Part shown: piece after piece, positions 42,388 to 49,643 of the stretch
How the letters are laid out: every line of letters begins with the position of its first letter
Position numbering within the stretch: position 1 is the stretch's first letter
DNA from: Rathayibacter sp. VKM Ac-2759
GTDB taxonomy: Bacteria > Actinomycetota > Actinomycetes > Actinomycetales > Microbacteriaceae
DNA: 64,000 nucleotides
Reading direction: 5' to 3'
Assembly (NCBI RefSeq): GCF_009834225.1
Contig: NZ_CP047176.1
Location: 372,001 to 436,000, forward strand
Position numbers and translations under genes: made by a program
The notes under the pieces: generated by a model
What the model saw: only the letters and a program-made list of their open reading frames with translations
Databases searched by the model: none
What the model was told of the DNA's origin: nothing

Positions 42388-43023
42388 GTGATCCTCGCCA
42401 CCGACCTGACCAAGGGCTACGGCCGGCGCTCGCTCTGGAGCGGACTCGACGTGACCGTCGCCTCCGGCAGCACTCTCGCGCTGACCGGAGCGAGCGGCAG
42501 CGGCAAATCGACGCTGCTCAACTGCCTCGGGCTGCTCGACGCCCCCGACTCCGGCTCGATCGAGGTCGACGGGGTGGAGATCACGCGGCTGCGCGCGGCC
42601 GGCCGGCGGCGCTTCCGGAGGCACAGGCTCGGCTACCTGTTCCAGAGCTACGCCCTCGTCGACACCGCCTCCGTCGAGCAGAACCTCGCGATCGCACTGG
42701 GGGAGCGGCGTGGCAGGGCGGGCCGGTTCGACGCCGCACTCGACCGGGTCGGCCTCGGCGGGCGGGGGCGCGAGCGGGTGTCGCGGCTCAGCGGAGGCGA
42801 GCAGCAGCGGGTCGCGCTCGCGCGCCTCCTCGTCAAGAGCCCGACCGTCGTCCTCGCCGACGAGCCGACCGGAGCCCTCGACTCCGAGAACGCCGCGACG
42901 GTGCTCGACGTGCTCACCGAGCTGGCCGGCCACGGCGCGAGCGTCGTCGTCGCCACCCACGACGACTCGATCGCGAGCTGGTGCGACGCCCGGCTCCACC
43001 TCTCGGAACCGGCGCCGGCGTGA
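42388..43023 (+). CDS. ABC transporter ATP-binding protein of the bacteriocin cluster
   Basis: A 211-residue MacB/LolD-type ATPase with Walker [10 protein letters not shown] near residues 35-43, signature LSGGEQQR, Walker [13 protein letters not shown] and H-loop ATHDD. GTG at 42388 follows CGAAAGGGACACC. With the 684-residue membrane protein it forms the transport/immunity module of the lactococcin 972-like system. Confidence 0.92.
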   Translation: MILATDLTKGYGRRSLWSGLDVTVASGSTLALTGASGSGKSTLLNCLGLLDAPDSGSIEVDGVEITRLRAAGRRRFRRHRLGYLFQSYALVDTASVEQNLAIALGERRGRAGRFDAALDRVGLGGRGRERVSRLSGGEQQRVALARLLVKSPTVVLADEPTGALDSENAATVLDVLTELAGHGASVVVATHDDSIASWCDARLHLSEPAPA

Positions 43024-43110
43024 CTCGCGGGACGGGCGGCGGCGGAGTCGAGGGGTTGCCAAGGGGCCGCAGAAGGGATGGGCTGACAGGACGACAGAGA
43101 GAGGTGTCCC

Positions 43111-43353
43111 ATGACGCAGACCTTCCCCGCGTGGTTGCGGGATCAGGAGAAGAGGGACGACGAGGTCGGCGAGTTCGCCCAGACCTTCGCCGGCCGCGAC
43201 GACCTGCCCGAGCACGGCGGCCGCGCGATCTACGACGGCTACTTCGCGAGCGAGTCGGCCGAGGCGCAGAGCGGCCTCGACCGCGCCTGGATGGAGTTCC
43301 AGGCGCACCCCGAGCCGTCCGCGACGTCCGACGAGCCGGAGGGACTCCGATGA
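43111..43353 (+). CDS. Small YozE/SAM-like protein (80 aa)
   Basis: An 80-residue acidic protein. [20 protein letters not shown] at residues 5-24 resembles the start of the YozE SAM-like fold (FYxWLxxQxxRDDPIGDLA), and the later GRAIYDGYF resembles its final helix. The function of that family is unknown. The ATG follows GAGAGGTGTCCC. It ends in an ATGA overlap with the next small gene. It is separated from the bacteriocin ATPase by 87 bp, so a shared operon is possible but not certain. Confidence 0.7.
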   Translation: MTQTFPAWLRDQEKRDDEVGEFAQTFAGRDDLPEHGGRAIYDGYFASESAEAQSGLDRAWMEFQAHPEPSATSDEPEGLR

Positions 43354-43490
43354 GCGACCAGACCCCCAGTCCCGTCGAGGACCCGCTGGACCAGCCGGAC
43401 AAGCCCTCGCAGGCCGAGGGCGAGGACGAGCTCGACACCCCCGTCGAGGTCCTGCCCGCCGACGGGAAGCCGTCCAAGGCCGAGGGCTGA
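43350..43490 (+). CDS. Small acidic disordered protein (46 aa)
   Basis: A 46-residue protein rich in Pro, Asp and Glu with two PSQAEG/PSKAEG-like motifs (DKPSQAEGED and DGKPSKAEG). There is no hydrophobic segment. The ATG at 43350 overlaps the preceding stop, and GGAGGGA precedes it, so it is probably translated. The family is not recognised. Confidence 0.6.
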   Translation: MSDQTPSPVEDPLDQPDKPSQAEGEDELDTPVEVLPADGKPSKAEG

Positions 43491-43497
43491 TCCGCCC

Positions 43498-43545
43498 GCT
43501 GGTCGAGGAGCAGTGCCCGGTCCCGGCGGCTGCTCGATCAGCAGG
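43498..43545. repeat. Degenerate REP-like palindrome, copy 5
   Basis: GCTGGTCGAGGAGCAG...GCTGCTCGATCAGCAGG retains the CTGGTCGA/TCGATCAG ends of the dispersed element, but the inner arms differ. It lies just after the 46-residue gene. Confidence 0.5.
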
Positions 43546-43590
43546 ACGGCCCCTCGACCGGGGGCGGCCGGTCGCACGCACCGCCCCCGG

Positions 43591-44499
43591 TCAGCGGCTC
43601 GCCGCCGCCATCAGCTCCCGCGCCTCGGTGCTCTCGGGGTAGAGCGCGAGGACGCGCTCGAGGTCGCGGCGGGCAGGGGCCCGGCGGCCGTCGGCCAGGT
43701 GCGTGCTCGCGCGCTCGAACAGCGCCTCGACGCGCAGCTCGACCGGGCGGGCCGTGGTCACGTTCGGCCGCACCACCTGGTCGAACGCGTCGAGCGAGCC
43801 CTCGATCAGTCCGAGCTCCCGCAGCGCGATCCCGCGCCGGATCAGCACTGCCGCCGACGCCGCATCGACGTTGACCACGGGCGCCGAGAACTGCGCCACG
43901 TCGCTCCATCTCCGCCGCGCCGAGTACAGCGCGGCGAGCGTCGACGCGGCGAGGGTCGACGGCTCGAGCGCCTCGACGGCGGCCGTCGCGCCCGAGGGGT
44001 CGTCGGCCGACGCCAGCTCGGCGTAGAGCAGCCGCAGCGCCGTCGCATCGAGCGGCACGTCGACGTCGAGCCCCGCGCTCAGGGGCAGGTGCGCCGTGAG
44101 CCCGATCCCGTACCGCCGGAGGAAGGGGTCGGCGGCCGGGTCGTAGCGCGTCCGCACGAGCCAGCCGGCCAACCGGATCGCGCGGTCGTCCTCGGGCCGC
44201 GCCAGCGCATCGCGGACGAGCTCGATGACGGCGGCCAGTCGCGAGCCCTCGGGGGAGGCCGCGGTCGCCTCGTGCAGCTCGGCCGCGGGTGCGCCGGTGC
44301 GGATCAGGCGGATCAGCGGCGCCTCCCACGGCTGCGCGAGCGCCGAGGGGCGCACGAGCCCCGGGCCGCTCGGCATGGTGAGGGCGGCCGAGAGGCGGGA
44401 GCGCGCTCGGCGGTGGGTCAGCGCCGGACCCACGACCGGGCGCAGACGTGCGCCCGAGAGGCTGCGGAACGCCCCGTCCTGCCGGAATCCGACTCCCAC
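43591..44499 (-). CDS. TPR-like hypothetical protein (302 aa)
   Basis: A soluble, Ala/Leu-rich helical protein of about 302 residues. The C-terminus (ALFERASTHLADGRRAPARRDLERVLALYP) looks like tetratricopeptide repeats, and earlier repeats are seen around IRRGIALRELGLIEGSLDAF. GTG at 44499 (MGVGFRQDGAFRSL) is the preferred start, since a much longer upstream reading is low-complexity and Arg-rich. I do not recognise a named family. It is leftward and separated from the downstream small genes. Confidence 0.7.
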   Translation of the reverse strand: MGVGFRQDGAFRSLSGARLRPVVGPALTHRRARSRLSAALTMPSGPGLVRPSALAQPWEAPLIRLIRTGAPAAELHEATAASPEGSRLAAVIELVRDALARPEDDRAIRLAGWLVRTRYDPAADPFLRRYGIGLTAHLPLSAGLDVDVPLDATALRLLYAELASADDPSGATAAVEALEPSTLAASTLAALYSARRRWSDVAQFSAPVVNVDAASAAVLIRRGIALRELGLIEGSLDAFDQVVRPNVTTARPVELRVEALFERASTHLADGRRAPARRDLERVLALYPESTEARELMAAASR

Positions 44500-44540
44500 T
44501 GCACGTCCCCCTGCGCTCGACGGAGAGCACTGGAACGCCC

Positions 44541-44600
44541 CCCGAAAGCCCGAGTTTAGGGCTTCTCGACGCGCACTTCCCCCCGAAAGGGGCCCGAAAG
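44541..44600 (-). promoter_or_regulatory. Triple CCCGAAAG motif in the promoter region of the TPR-like gene
   Basis: CCCGAAAG occurs at 44541-44548, 44582-44589 and 44593-44600, with a short AAGCCC/GGGCTT hairpin (44546-44564) and a CCCC-GAAA-GGGG tetraloop-type hairpin. It lies 40-100 bp upstream of the gene at 43591-44499. Confidence 0.4.
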
Positions 44601-44636
44601 TCCTGTGCCGTTCCGGGCGGCCGCCGCGGCCCTGCG

Positions 44637-45797
44637 TCAGACCGAGGTGTACCTCGACGAGTCCGCGGCGCTCCGCTCGACCGCGTCCAGCACCCGCTGC
44701 ACCTGGAGCGCATCGCCGAACGACGGCGTCGGCTGCCGGCCCTCGGCGATCGCGGTGACGAGGTCGACCACCTGGTGGCTGAAGACGTGCTCGTAGCCGA
44801 GTCCGTGGCCGGTCGGCCACCAGTTGCCCGCGTACGGGTGCGAGGGCTCGGTGACCTGGATGCGCCGGAAGCCCTGCGCCTCCTCCGGATCGCGGCCGTC
44901 GTAGTACTCGAGCTCGTTCATGCGCTCGAAGTCGAACGCCACCGAGCCGTGCTCGCCGTTGATCTCGATGCGGTTGGCGTTCCGGCGGCCGAGCGCCACC
45001 CGCGTCGACTCGAAGACCCCGAGCGCCCCTCCGGCGAAGGTCGCGGTGAACGCGGCGGCGTCATCCACGGTCACCGGGCCGCGCTCGGCTCCCTCCTCGG
45101 CGCGACCGCCGAGGCCGGCCTGCTGAGCGAGCACCGGGCGATCGGTGACGAACGTCCGCAGCACCGCCGAGACTCCCGCGATGCTCTGCCCGGTGAGCCA
45201 CTGCGCCGTGTCGATGCTGTGCGCACCGATGTCGCCGAGCGCGCCGGAGCCCGCCTTCTCCTTGTCGAGCCGCCAGGTCAGCGGGGCCTCGGAGGAGCTC
45301 AGCCAGTCCTGCAGGTACTGCGCGCGGACGTGCCGGATCTCGCCGAGCCGACCCTCCTCGACGAAGCGCTTCGCGAGGGCGAGGGCCGGCGTGCGGCGGT
45401 AGCTGAAGCCGCACATCGCGAAGGCCTCGGAGGCGTCGGCCGCCGCGGTCATCTCCTCCGCCTCCGGGACCGATCGCGCGAGCGGCTTCTCGCAGAGGAC
45501 GTGCTTGCCGGCCGCGAGCGCCGCGATGGCGATCTCGGCGTGCTGGTCGCCGGGCGTGCAGATGTCGATGAGGTCGATGTCGTCGCGGGCGATCACCTCG
45601 CGCCAGTCGGTCGACGACTCCTCGGCGCCGAAGTTCTGAGCGGCGGCCGACGCCCGGCCCGCGTCGCGCCCGACGACGACGGCCAGCTGCGGCTGCAGCG
45701 GGAGCTCGAAGAAGCGCGGAGCGGTCCGCCAGGCCTGCGAGTGGGCGCGGCCCATGAAGGCGTGGCCGATCATCGCGACGCGAAGGCTCGTGGTCAT
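44637..45797 (-). CDS. Gfo/Idh/MocA family oxidoreductase (locus 2, first copy)
   Basis: A 386-residue dehydrogenase: Rossmann start MIGHAFMGRAHSQAW (residues 9-23), DLIDICTPGDQH, the LCEKPLARS motif near residue 100, and GDIGAHSIDTAQW further on. The HAFMGRAHS style and EKPLA are typical of inositol- or sugar-dehydrogenase-like members. It is the third gene of a leftward operon, 16 bp after the second dehydrogenase, under the LacI gene at 47801. The substrate is not assigned. Confidence 0.9.
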   Translation of the reverse strand: MTTSLRVAMIGHAFMGRAHSQAWRTAPRFFELPLQPQLAVVVGRDAGRASAAAQNFGAEESSTDWREVIARDDIDLIDICTPGDQHAEIAIAALAAGKHVLCEKPLARSVPEAEEMTAAADASEAFAMCGFSYRRTPALALAKRFVEEGRLGEIRHVRAQYLQDWLSSSEAPLTWRLDKEKAGSGALGDIGAHSIDTAQWLTGQSIAGVSAVLRTFVTDRPVLAQQAGLGGRAEEGAERGPVTVDDAAAFTATFAGGALGVFESTRVALGRRNANRIEINGEHGSVAFDFERMNELEYYDGRDPEEAQGFRRIQVTEPSHPYAGNWWPTGHGLGYEHVFSHQVVDLVTAIAEGRQPTPSFGDALQVQRVLDAVERSAADSSRYTSV

Positions 45798-45813
45798 GGT
45801 GGTTCTCCGTTCC

Positions 45814-46923
45814 TCAGGCGCCGGCGGGGACGAGTTCGCCCGTGGTCGTCTGCAGCGGCACGACCTCGGGTCGCTCGGCGGTGCTGACGAGGGTGACGAC
45901 CGCCTTGTCGTCGCTCGAGCGCAGGATAGCGTCCATGATCTCGAGCACGTGCAGACCCAGGCGGCCGGAGGCGCGGTGCGGCCGGTCCTCCTCGATCGCC
46001 TCCGCGATGTCGGCGAGGCCCACTCCGCGGCCCGTGTCGATGTAGCCGGCGGAGTCGGGGACGCTCTGCCAGTCGCCGTCGCGCACGGCGACCTCGACCG
46101 CGTCCGAGAACATGTTGGGGTCCGGGACGGCGATGGTCCCCTCCGTGCCGTAGATCTCGAATTTCGGGGCCCGGCTCCTCCACACCTCGAAGCTGACGGT
46201 CACGGTCGTGGTGACGCCGTTCGCGTGCTCCAGCAGGGCGCTGATGTGCGTGTCGATCGTCACGGCGATCGGGGTGCCCGCTCGGGGGCCGGACTCGATC
46301 GTCCGGGGGCGCGTGGAGCGCGTCGCGAGGCCGGTGACGCGCGCGACGGGACCGAAGAAGTGCACGAGCGCGGTCAGGTAGTAGGGGCCCATGTCGAGCA
46401 GGGGACCGCCTCCGGGCTGGTAGTAGAACTCGGGCGCGGGGTGCCAGCGCTCGTGCCCGGGCGCCGTCCACTGCACCTGCGCGGCGATCGGGTCGCCGAT
46501 CACTCCGGAGTCGAGCGTGCGGCGGGCGGTCTGGATCCCGGTGCCGAGGACGGTGTCGGGCGCGCTGCCGAAGCGGAGCCCCAGCCGCTCGGCGAGGTCG
46601 AGCATCGGGGCCGCCCCCGCCGGGTTCAGGCCGAGCGGCTTCTCGGCGAACACGTGCTTGCCGGCCTGGAGCGCGCGCGTGCCGATCTCGACGTGCGCCG
46701 CGGGGATCGTGAGGTTGAGCACCGCGTCGACCTCGGGGTCGGTGAGCAGCTCGTCGACCGAGAGGGCGCGCACGCCCTGCTCGGCGGCGACCTCGCGGGC
46801 GCGCTCGGTGTTCAGGTCCGCGACCGCGACGAGGCGCAGGCCCGGGAAGGTGGGGAAGTTGGCGAGGTACTGCTCGCTGATCTTCCCGACTCCGACGATT
46901 CCGACTCTCAGCGGGAGGCCCAC
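45814..46923 (-). CDS. Gfo/Idh/MocA family oxidoreductase (locus 2, second copy)
   Basis: A 369-residue dehydrogenase with VGIVGVGKISEQYLANFP at the N-terminus, AGKHVFAEKPLGLNP near residue 92, and DMGPYYLTALVHFFGP. It differs clearly from the neighbouring 386-residue copy, so it is not a tandem duplication. The GTG at 46923 with AAAGGGG upstream overlaps the end of the ThuA-like gene by 16 bp. Confidence 0.9.
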   Translation of the reverse strand: MGLPLRVGIVGVGKISEQYLANFPTFPGLRLVAVADLNTERAREVAAEQGVRALSVDELLTDPEVDAVLNLTIPAAHVEIGTRALQAGKHVFAEKPLGLNPAGAAPMLDLAERLGLRFGSAPDTVLGTGIQTARRTLDSGVIGDPIAAQVQWTAPGHERWHPAPEFYYQPGGGPLLDMGPYYLTALVHFFGPVARVTGLATRSTRPRTIESGPRAGTPIAVTIDTHISALLEHANGVTTTVTVSFEVWRSRAPKFEIYGTEGTIAVPDPNMFSDAVEVAVRDGDWQSVPDSAGYIDTGRGVGLADIAEAIEEDRPHRASGRLGLHVLEIMDAILRSSDDKAVVTLVSTAERPEVVPLQTTTGELVPAGA

Positions 46924-47624
46924 AGCAGTCCCCTTTCGATGATGGTGCGGACGTTGGCGTCCTGGAGGATCTCGACGCGGTGTCCCGGGGTCGAGACGAA
47001 GATGCGGCCCTCGCCCCAGAGGCGGGTCCAGATCGCGGGCGAGGTGATCGGGCGGTGCCACGGGTCCCACGGACGGACCGCCTGGGTCGTGGTCGCGAGC
47101 ACATCGTTGTAGTCGTCGTGCAGCACCCAGTACTGCTCGGTGGTCAGCTCGAAGTCGCCGATGCCCTGCGTGATCGGGTGCTCGGCGGCGGCCGGCGTCA
47201 TCTCGATGGTGTGCGGCACGTAGTTGTCGGACTGCTCGCCGGTGCGCTCGTCGGGGTGCTTGCCCGGGTGCGAGGCGAATTGGCCGCCGATCAGCTGCAG
47301 GTAGTCGGAGTTGTTGCGGTAGGAGTCCGCGATGCCGCCGTGCCAGCCGGCGAGGCCGGTGCCGTTCTCGATCGCGGTGCGCAGCCCCACGAACTCGGGC
47401 CACTCGATCGAGGTCATGGTGTTCGACTGCACGATCAGGTCGACGGTGCGGAGGTACTCCTCGTCGGCGTAGACGGCGGTCGACTCCTCGACGCGCACCT
47501 CGAAGCCGTTGTCGGCGAGGAAGGGGAGGAAGAGCTCTGTGGCCTCGACGGGCTGGTGTCCGTCCCAGCCGCCGCGGACGACGAGCGCCCTCTTCGCGGG
47601 GGAGGTCGGAGTGGGGTCGGTCAT
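46908..47624 (-). CDS. ThuA domain protein (locus 2)
   Basis: A 238-residue ThuA-like protein. LVVRGGWDGHQPVEATELFL is the N-terminal motif, then GLAGWHGGIADSYRNNSDYL and a C-terminal WTRLWGEGRIFVSTPGHR. It differs from the ThuA protein at 20116 (259 residues) but belongs to the same broad family. It is the first gene of the operon ThuA, Gfo, Gfo. A palindrome at 47671-47682 lies 47 bp upstream. Confidence 0.88.
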   Translation of the reverse strand: MTDPTPTSPAKRALVVRGGWDGHQPVEATELFLPFLADNGFEVRVEESTAVYADEEYLRTVDLIVQSNTMTSIEWPEFVGLRTAIENGTGLAGWHGGIADSYRNNSDYLQLIGGQFASHPGKHPDERTGEQSDNYVPHTIEMTPAAAEHPITQGIGDFELTTEQYWVLHDDYNDVLATTTQAVRPWDPWHRPITSPAIWTRLWGEGRIFVSTPGHRVEILQDANVRTIIERGLLWASR

Positions 47625-47670
47625 CGTCGTCCTTGCTGTGCCGGGCGGATCGCTCCGCGTTCGTCCTCGA

Positions 47671-47682
47671 ACTTGCGCAAGT
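47671..47682. promoter_or_regulatory. LacI-type operator O1 (ThuA side)
   Basis: ACTTGCGCAAGT, a perfect 12-bp palindrome with central CG, lies upstream of the leftward ThuA operon. It matches the second site at 47767-47778 at all but two positions. Confidence 0.7.
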
Positions 47683-47766
47683 CACACGGTCGGTGACGGC
47701 GCGTCCGCCTAGTCTGCCCCTCTGCGTGCGCGGCGGCAAGCGATCGAAGCATCGCCGACGTGTTCT

Positions 47767-47778
47767 AGTTGCGCAACT
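47767..47778. promoter_or_regulatory. LacI-type operator O2 (regulator side)
   Basis: AGTTGCGCAACT, a perfect 12-bp palindrome, lies 22 bp before the LacI start at 47801. Its centre is 96 bp from O1, so looping between sites is possible. Confidence 0.7.
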
Positions 47779-47800
47779 CTCTCTGAGCTACGGTGGGGGG

Positions 47801-48829
47801 ATGGATGGCACCGACGCGACTCCCCGGCCCACGATGGCGCGCATCGCCGAGCTCGCCGCGACCAGTGTGCCGACCGTGTCGAAGGTCCTGAACGGCGGCA
47901 CCGACGTGTCCGAGGCGACCCGGCTGCGCGTGATGGAGGCGGCTCACGAGCTCGGCTACCGGCGGCGGCCGAAGCTCCGCCCCGCGGTCGAGGATCCCCG
48001 GCTCGCGAGCATCGTCGACGTCGTCGTCGGCCATCTCGGCGGCAGCTGGATCGGCCCGGTCCTCGGCGGGATCGAGGAGGAGGCGTCGGCCGCGGGAGTG
48101 GACCTCGTCCTCACTCGCGCGCGCCAGGACGGCGACTGGGTGAGCCGGCTCCTGCGCCGCCCGTCCCTCGGCGCGATCGTCGTGCTGGTCGACGTCTCGC
48201 CCGCGCAGCTGCACCTGCTGACCACCGCCGACATCCCGGTCGTCGTCGTCGATCCGAGCACCCGGCCGCCGGCCGACGTCGCCAGCATCGGCGCCACGAA
48301 CTGGGACGGCGGGCGGATGGCGGCCGAGCACCTCCTCGGCCGCGGCCACACCCGCATCGGGATCCTCGGCGGCGCGCGGAGCCAGCTCTACAGCAGCGCG
48401 CGGATCGACGGCTTCACCACCGCACTGCGCGCCGCGGGCATCGAGGGGGCGGGCGTCGCGTACTGCGACTGGGACCGCGAGCGGGCCCGCGCGGCCGCCG
48501 GGGCGATGCTGCGCGACTCCGCACCGCCGACCGCCTTCTTCGCCTGCTCGGACATCATGGCGCTCGGCGTCTACGAGGCGGCCGACGACGCGGGGCTCCG
48601 GATCCCGGCGGATCTGAGCGTGATCGGCTTCGACGACGTGCAGGAGTCGGCGTGGGCGACGCCGCCGATGACGACCGTGCAGCAGCCCATCGCCGAGATG
48701 GGCGCGGCGGCGTTCCGGATGCTGCACCAGGCGCACCGGGCGTCGCGGCCGCTGTCCTCGAGTGCGACGCGGCTGGAGCTCGAGACGCGTCTGATCGAGC
48801 GCGCGTCGGTGGCGGCGCCCCGGGCCTAG
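47801..48829 (+). CDS. LacI family transcriptional regulator (locus 2)
   Basis: A 342-residue repressor with a helix-turn-helix at residues about 12-35 (MARIAELAATSVPTVSKVL) and a sensor domain of the periplasmic-binding-protein type. The ATG at 47801 follows a G-rich stretch. It is divergent from the ThuA-Gfo-Gfo operon. It ends 13 bp before the TetR gene, which points the other way. Confidence 0.9.
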   Translation: MDGTDATPRPTMARIAELAATSVPTVSKVLNGGTDVSEATRLRVMEAAHELGYRRRPKLRPAVEDPRLASIVDVVVGHLGGSWIGPVLGGIEEEASAAGVDLVLTRARQDGDWVSRLLRRPSLGAIVVLVDVSPAQLHLLTTADIPVVVVDPSTRPPADVASIGATNWDGGRMAAEHLLGRGHTRIGILGGARSQLYSSARIDGFTTALRAAGIEGAGVAYCDWDRERARAAAGAMLRDSAPPTAFFACSDIMALGVYEAADDAGLRIPADLSVIGFDDVQESAWATPPMTTVQQPIAEMGAAAFRMLHQAHRASRPLSSSATRLELETRLIERASVAAPRA

Positions 48830-48842
48830 GGTCCGCCGGTGG

Positions 48843-49439
48843 TCAGGGCTGCGGCAGATGCGGCCGCAGCACCGCCTCGACGAGTCCGAGCTGCCGCGCC
48901 GGCTCGGTGACCGATCCGCGGGTCACCCACTCGACCTGCTGACCCGACGAGATCGACAGCAGCAGATCGACGACCGGCTCGAGGGGGGTGCCGGCCGCGA
49001 GCTCGCCCGCGGCGACGGCCTCGCGCAGCCGCTCGGCGATCGCGACGCGCCACTCCCCGTCCACGCTCGACACGGTGGAGGCGAGCGAGTCGATCACCGC
49101 GACCCGGCCCCAGAACGAGACGACGAGTCGCGCCTCCGCTCGGGTCACCGCGTCGAGCGGGAGGATCTCGGTCATCATCGCGCGCAGCGCCGCCAGGCCC
49201 GAGAGTCCGGCCGTGCGCTGGGCGATCCGCTCGTTCGTGCGGCGGAACACGACGTCGAACGCGCCTGAGAGCACGGCGTCGAAGTTCGGGAAGTAGTGCC
49301 AGAGCGAGCCGGTGGCGACGCCCAGCTCGGCGGCGATCGCGCGCGAGGTGGCCGCCTCGAGCCCGTCGCGATCGGCGATCCGCAGCAGGGCCTCGACGAT
49401 CGCACGGCGTCGGGCGTCGTGGTCGACGATCTTCGGCAT
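48843..49439 (-). CDS. TetR family regulator of the amine permease/oxidase operon
   Basis: A 198-residue TetR-type repressor. The DNA-binding domain (ATSRAIAAELGVATGSLWHY) is at about residues 30-50, and the C-terminal helical domain is ligand-binding. It is divergent from the permease and copper amine oxidase genes, with a perfect inverted repeat at 49516-49539 in between. A biogenic amine is a plausible inducer, by inference from the target genes. Confidence 0.88.
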   Translation of the reverse strand: MPKIVDHDARRRAIVEALLRIADRDGLEAATSRAIAAELGVATGSLWHYFPNFDAVLSGAFDVVFRRTNERIAQRTAGLSGLAALRAMMTEILPLDAVTRAEARLVVSFWGRVAVIDSLASTVSSVDGEWRVAIAERLREAVAAGELAAGTPLEPVVDLLLSISSGQQVEWVTRGSVTEPARQLGLVEAVLRPHLPQP

Positions 49440-49515
49440 GACCCCATTGTCGGGGCGCGGAGGAGCAGGCCTCGCCGGTCGCCGACGTTAACGCGACCGT
49501 AATCAGACCGAAACG

Positions 49516-49539
49516 GTTATTGAGCGCTGGCTCAATAAC
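49516..49539. promoter_or_regulatory. TetR-type operator: perfect 10-bp arms
   Basis: GTTATTGAGC and GCTCAATAAC are exact complements separated by GCTG (49526-49529). It lies in the 204-bp gap between the divergent TetR and permease genes. Confidence 0.75.
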
Positions 49540-49643
49540 GTTGCGCACGACGCTTCCCGATGCTCCTCCCGGGACGCGCCCCGCTCCTCCCGGCCCCTGT
49601 CCGCGCCGGTTCCGCTGCTCCTCCCTCAGCCCTGGAGGCTCCC

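Noticed and set aside
45814..47739. The two Gfo/Idh/MocA proteins of locus 2 as a recent tandem duplication
   Set aside because: Their N-termini, EKP motifs and lengths differ clearly, so they are distinct family members rather than recent copies.
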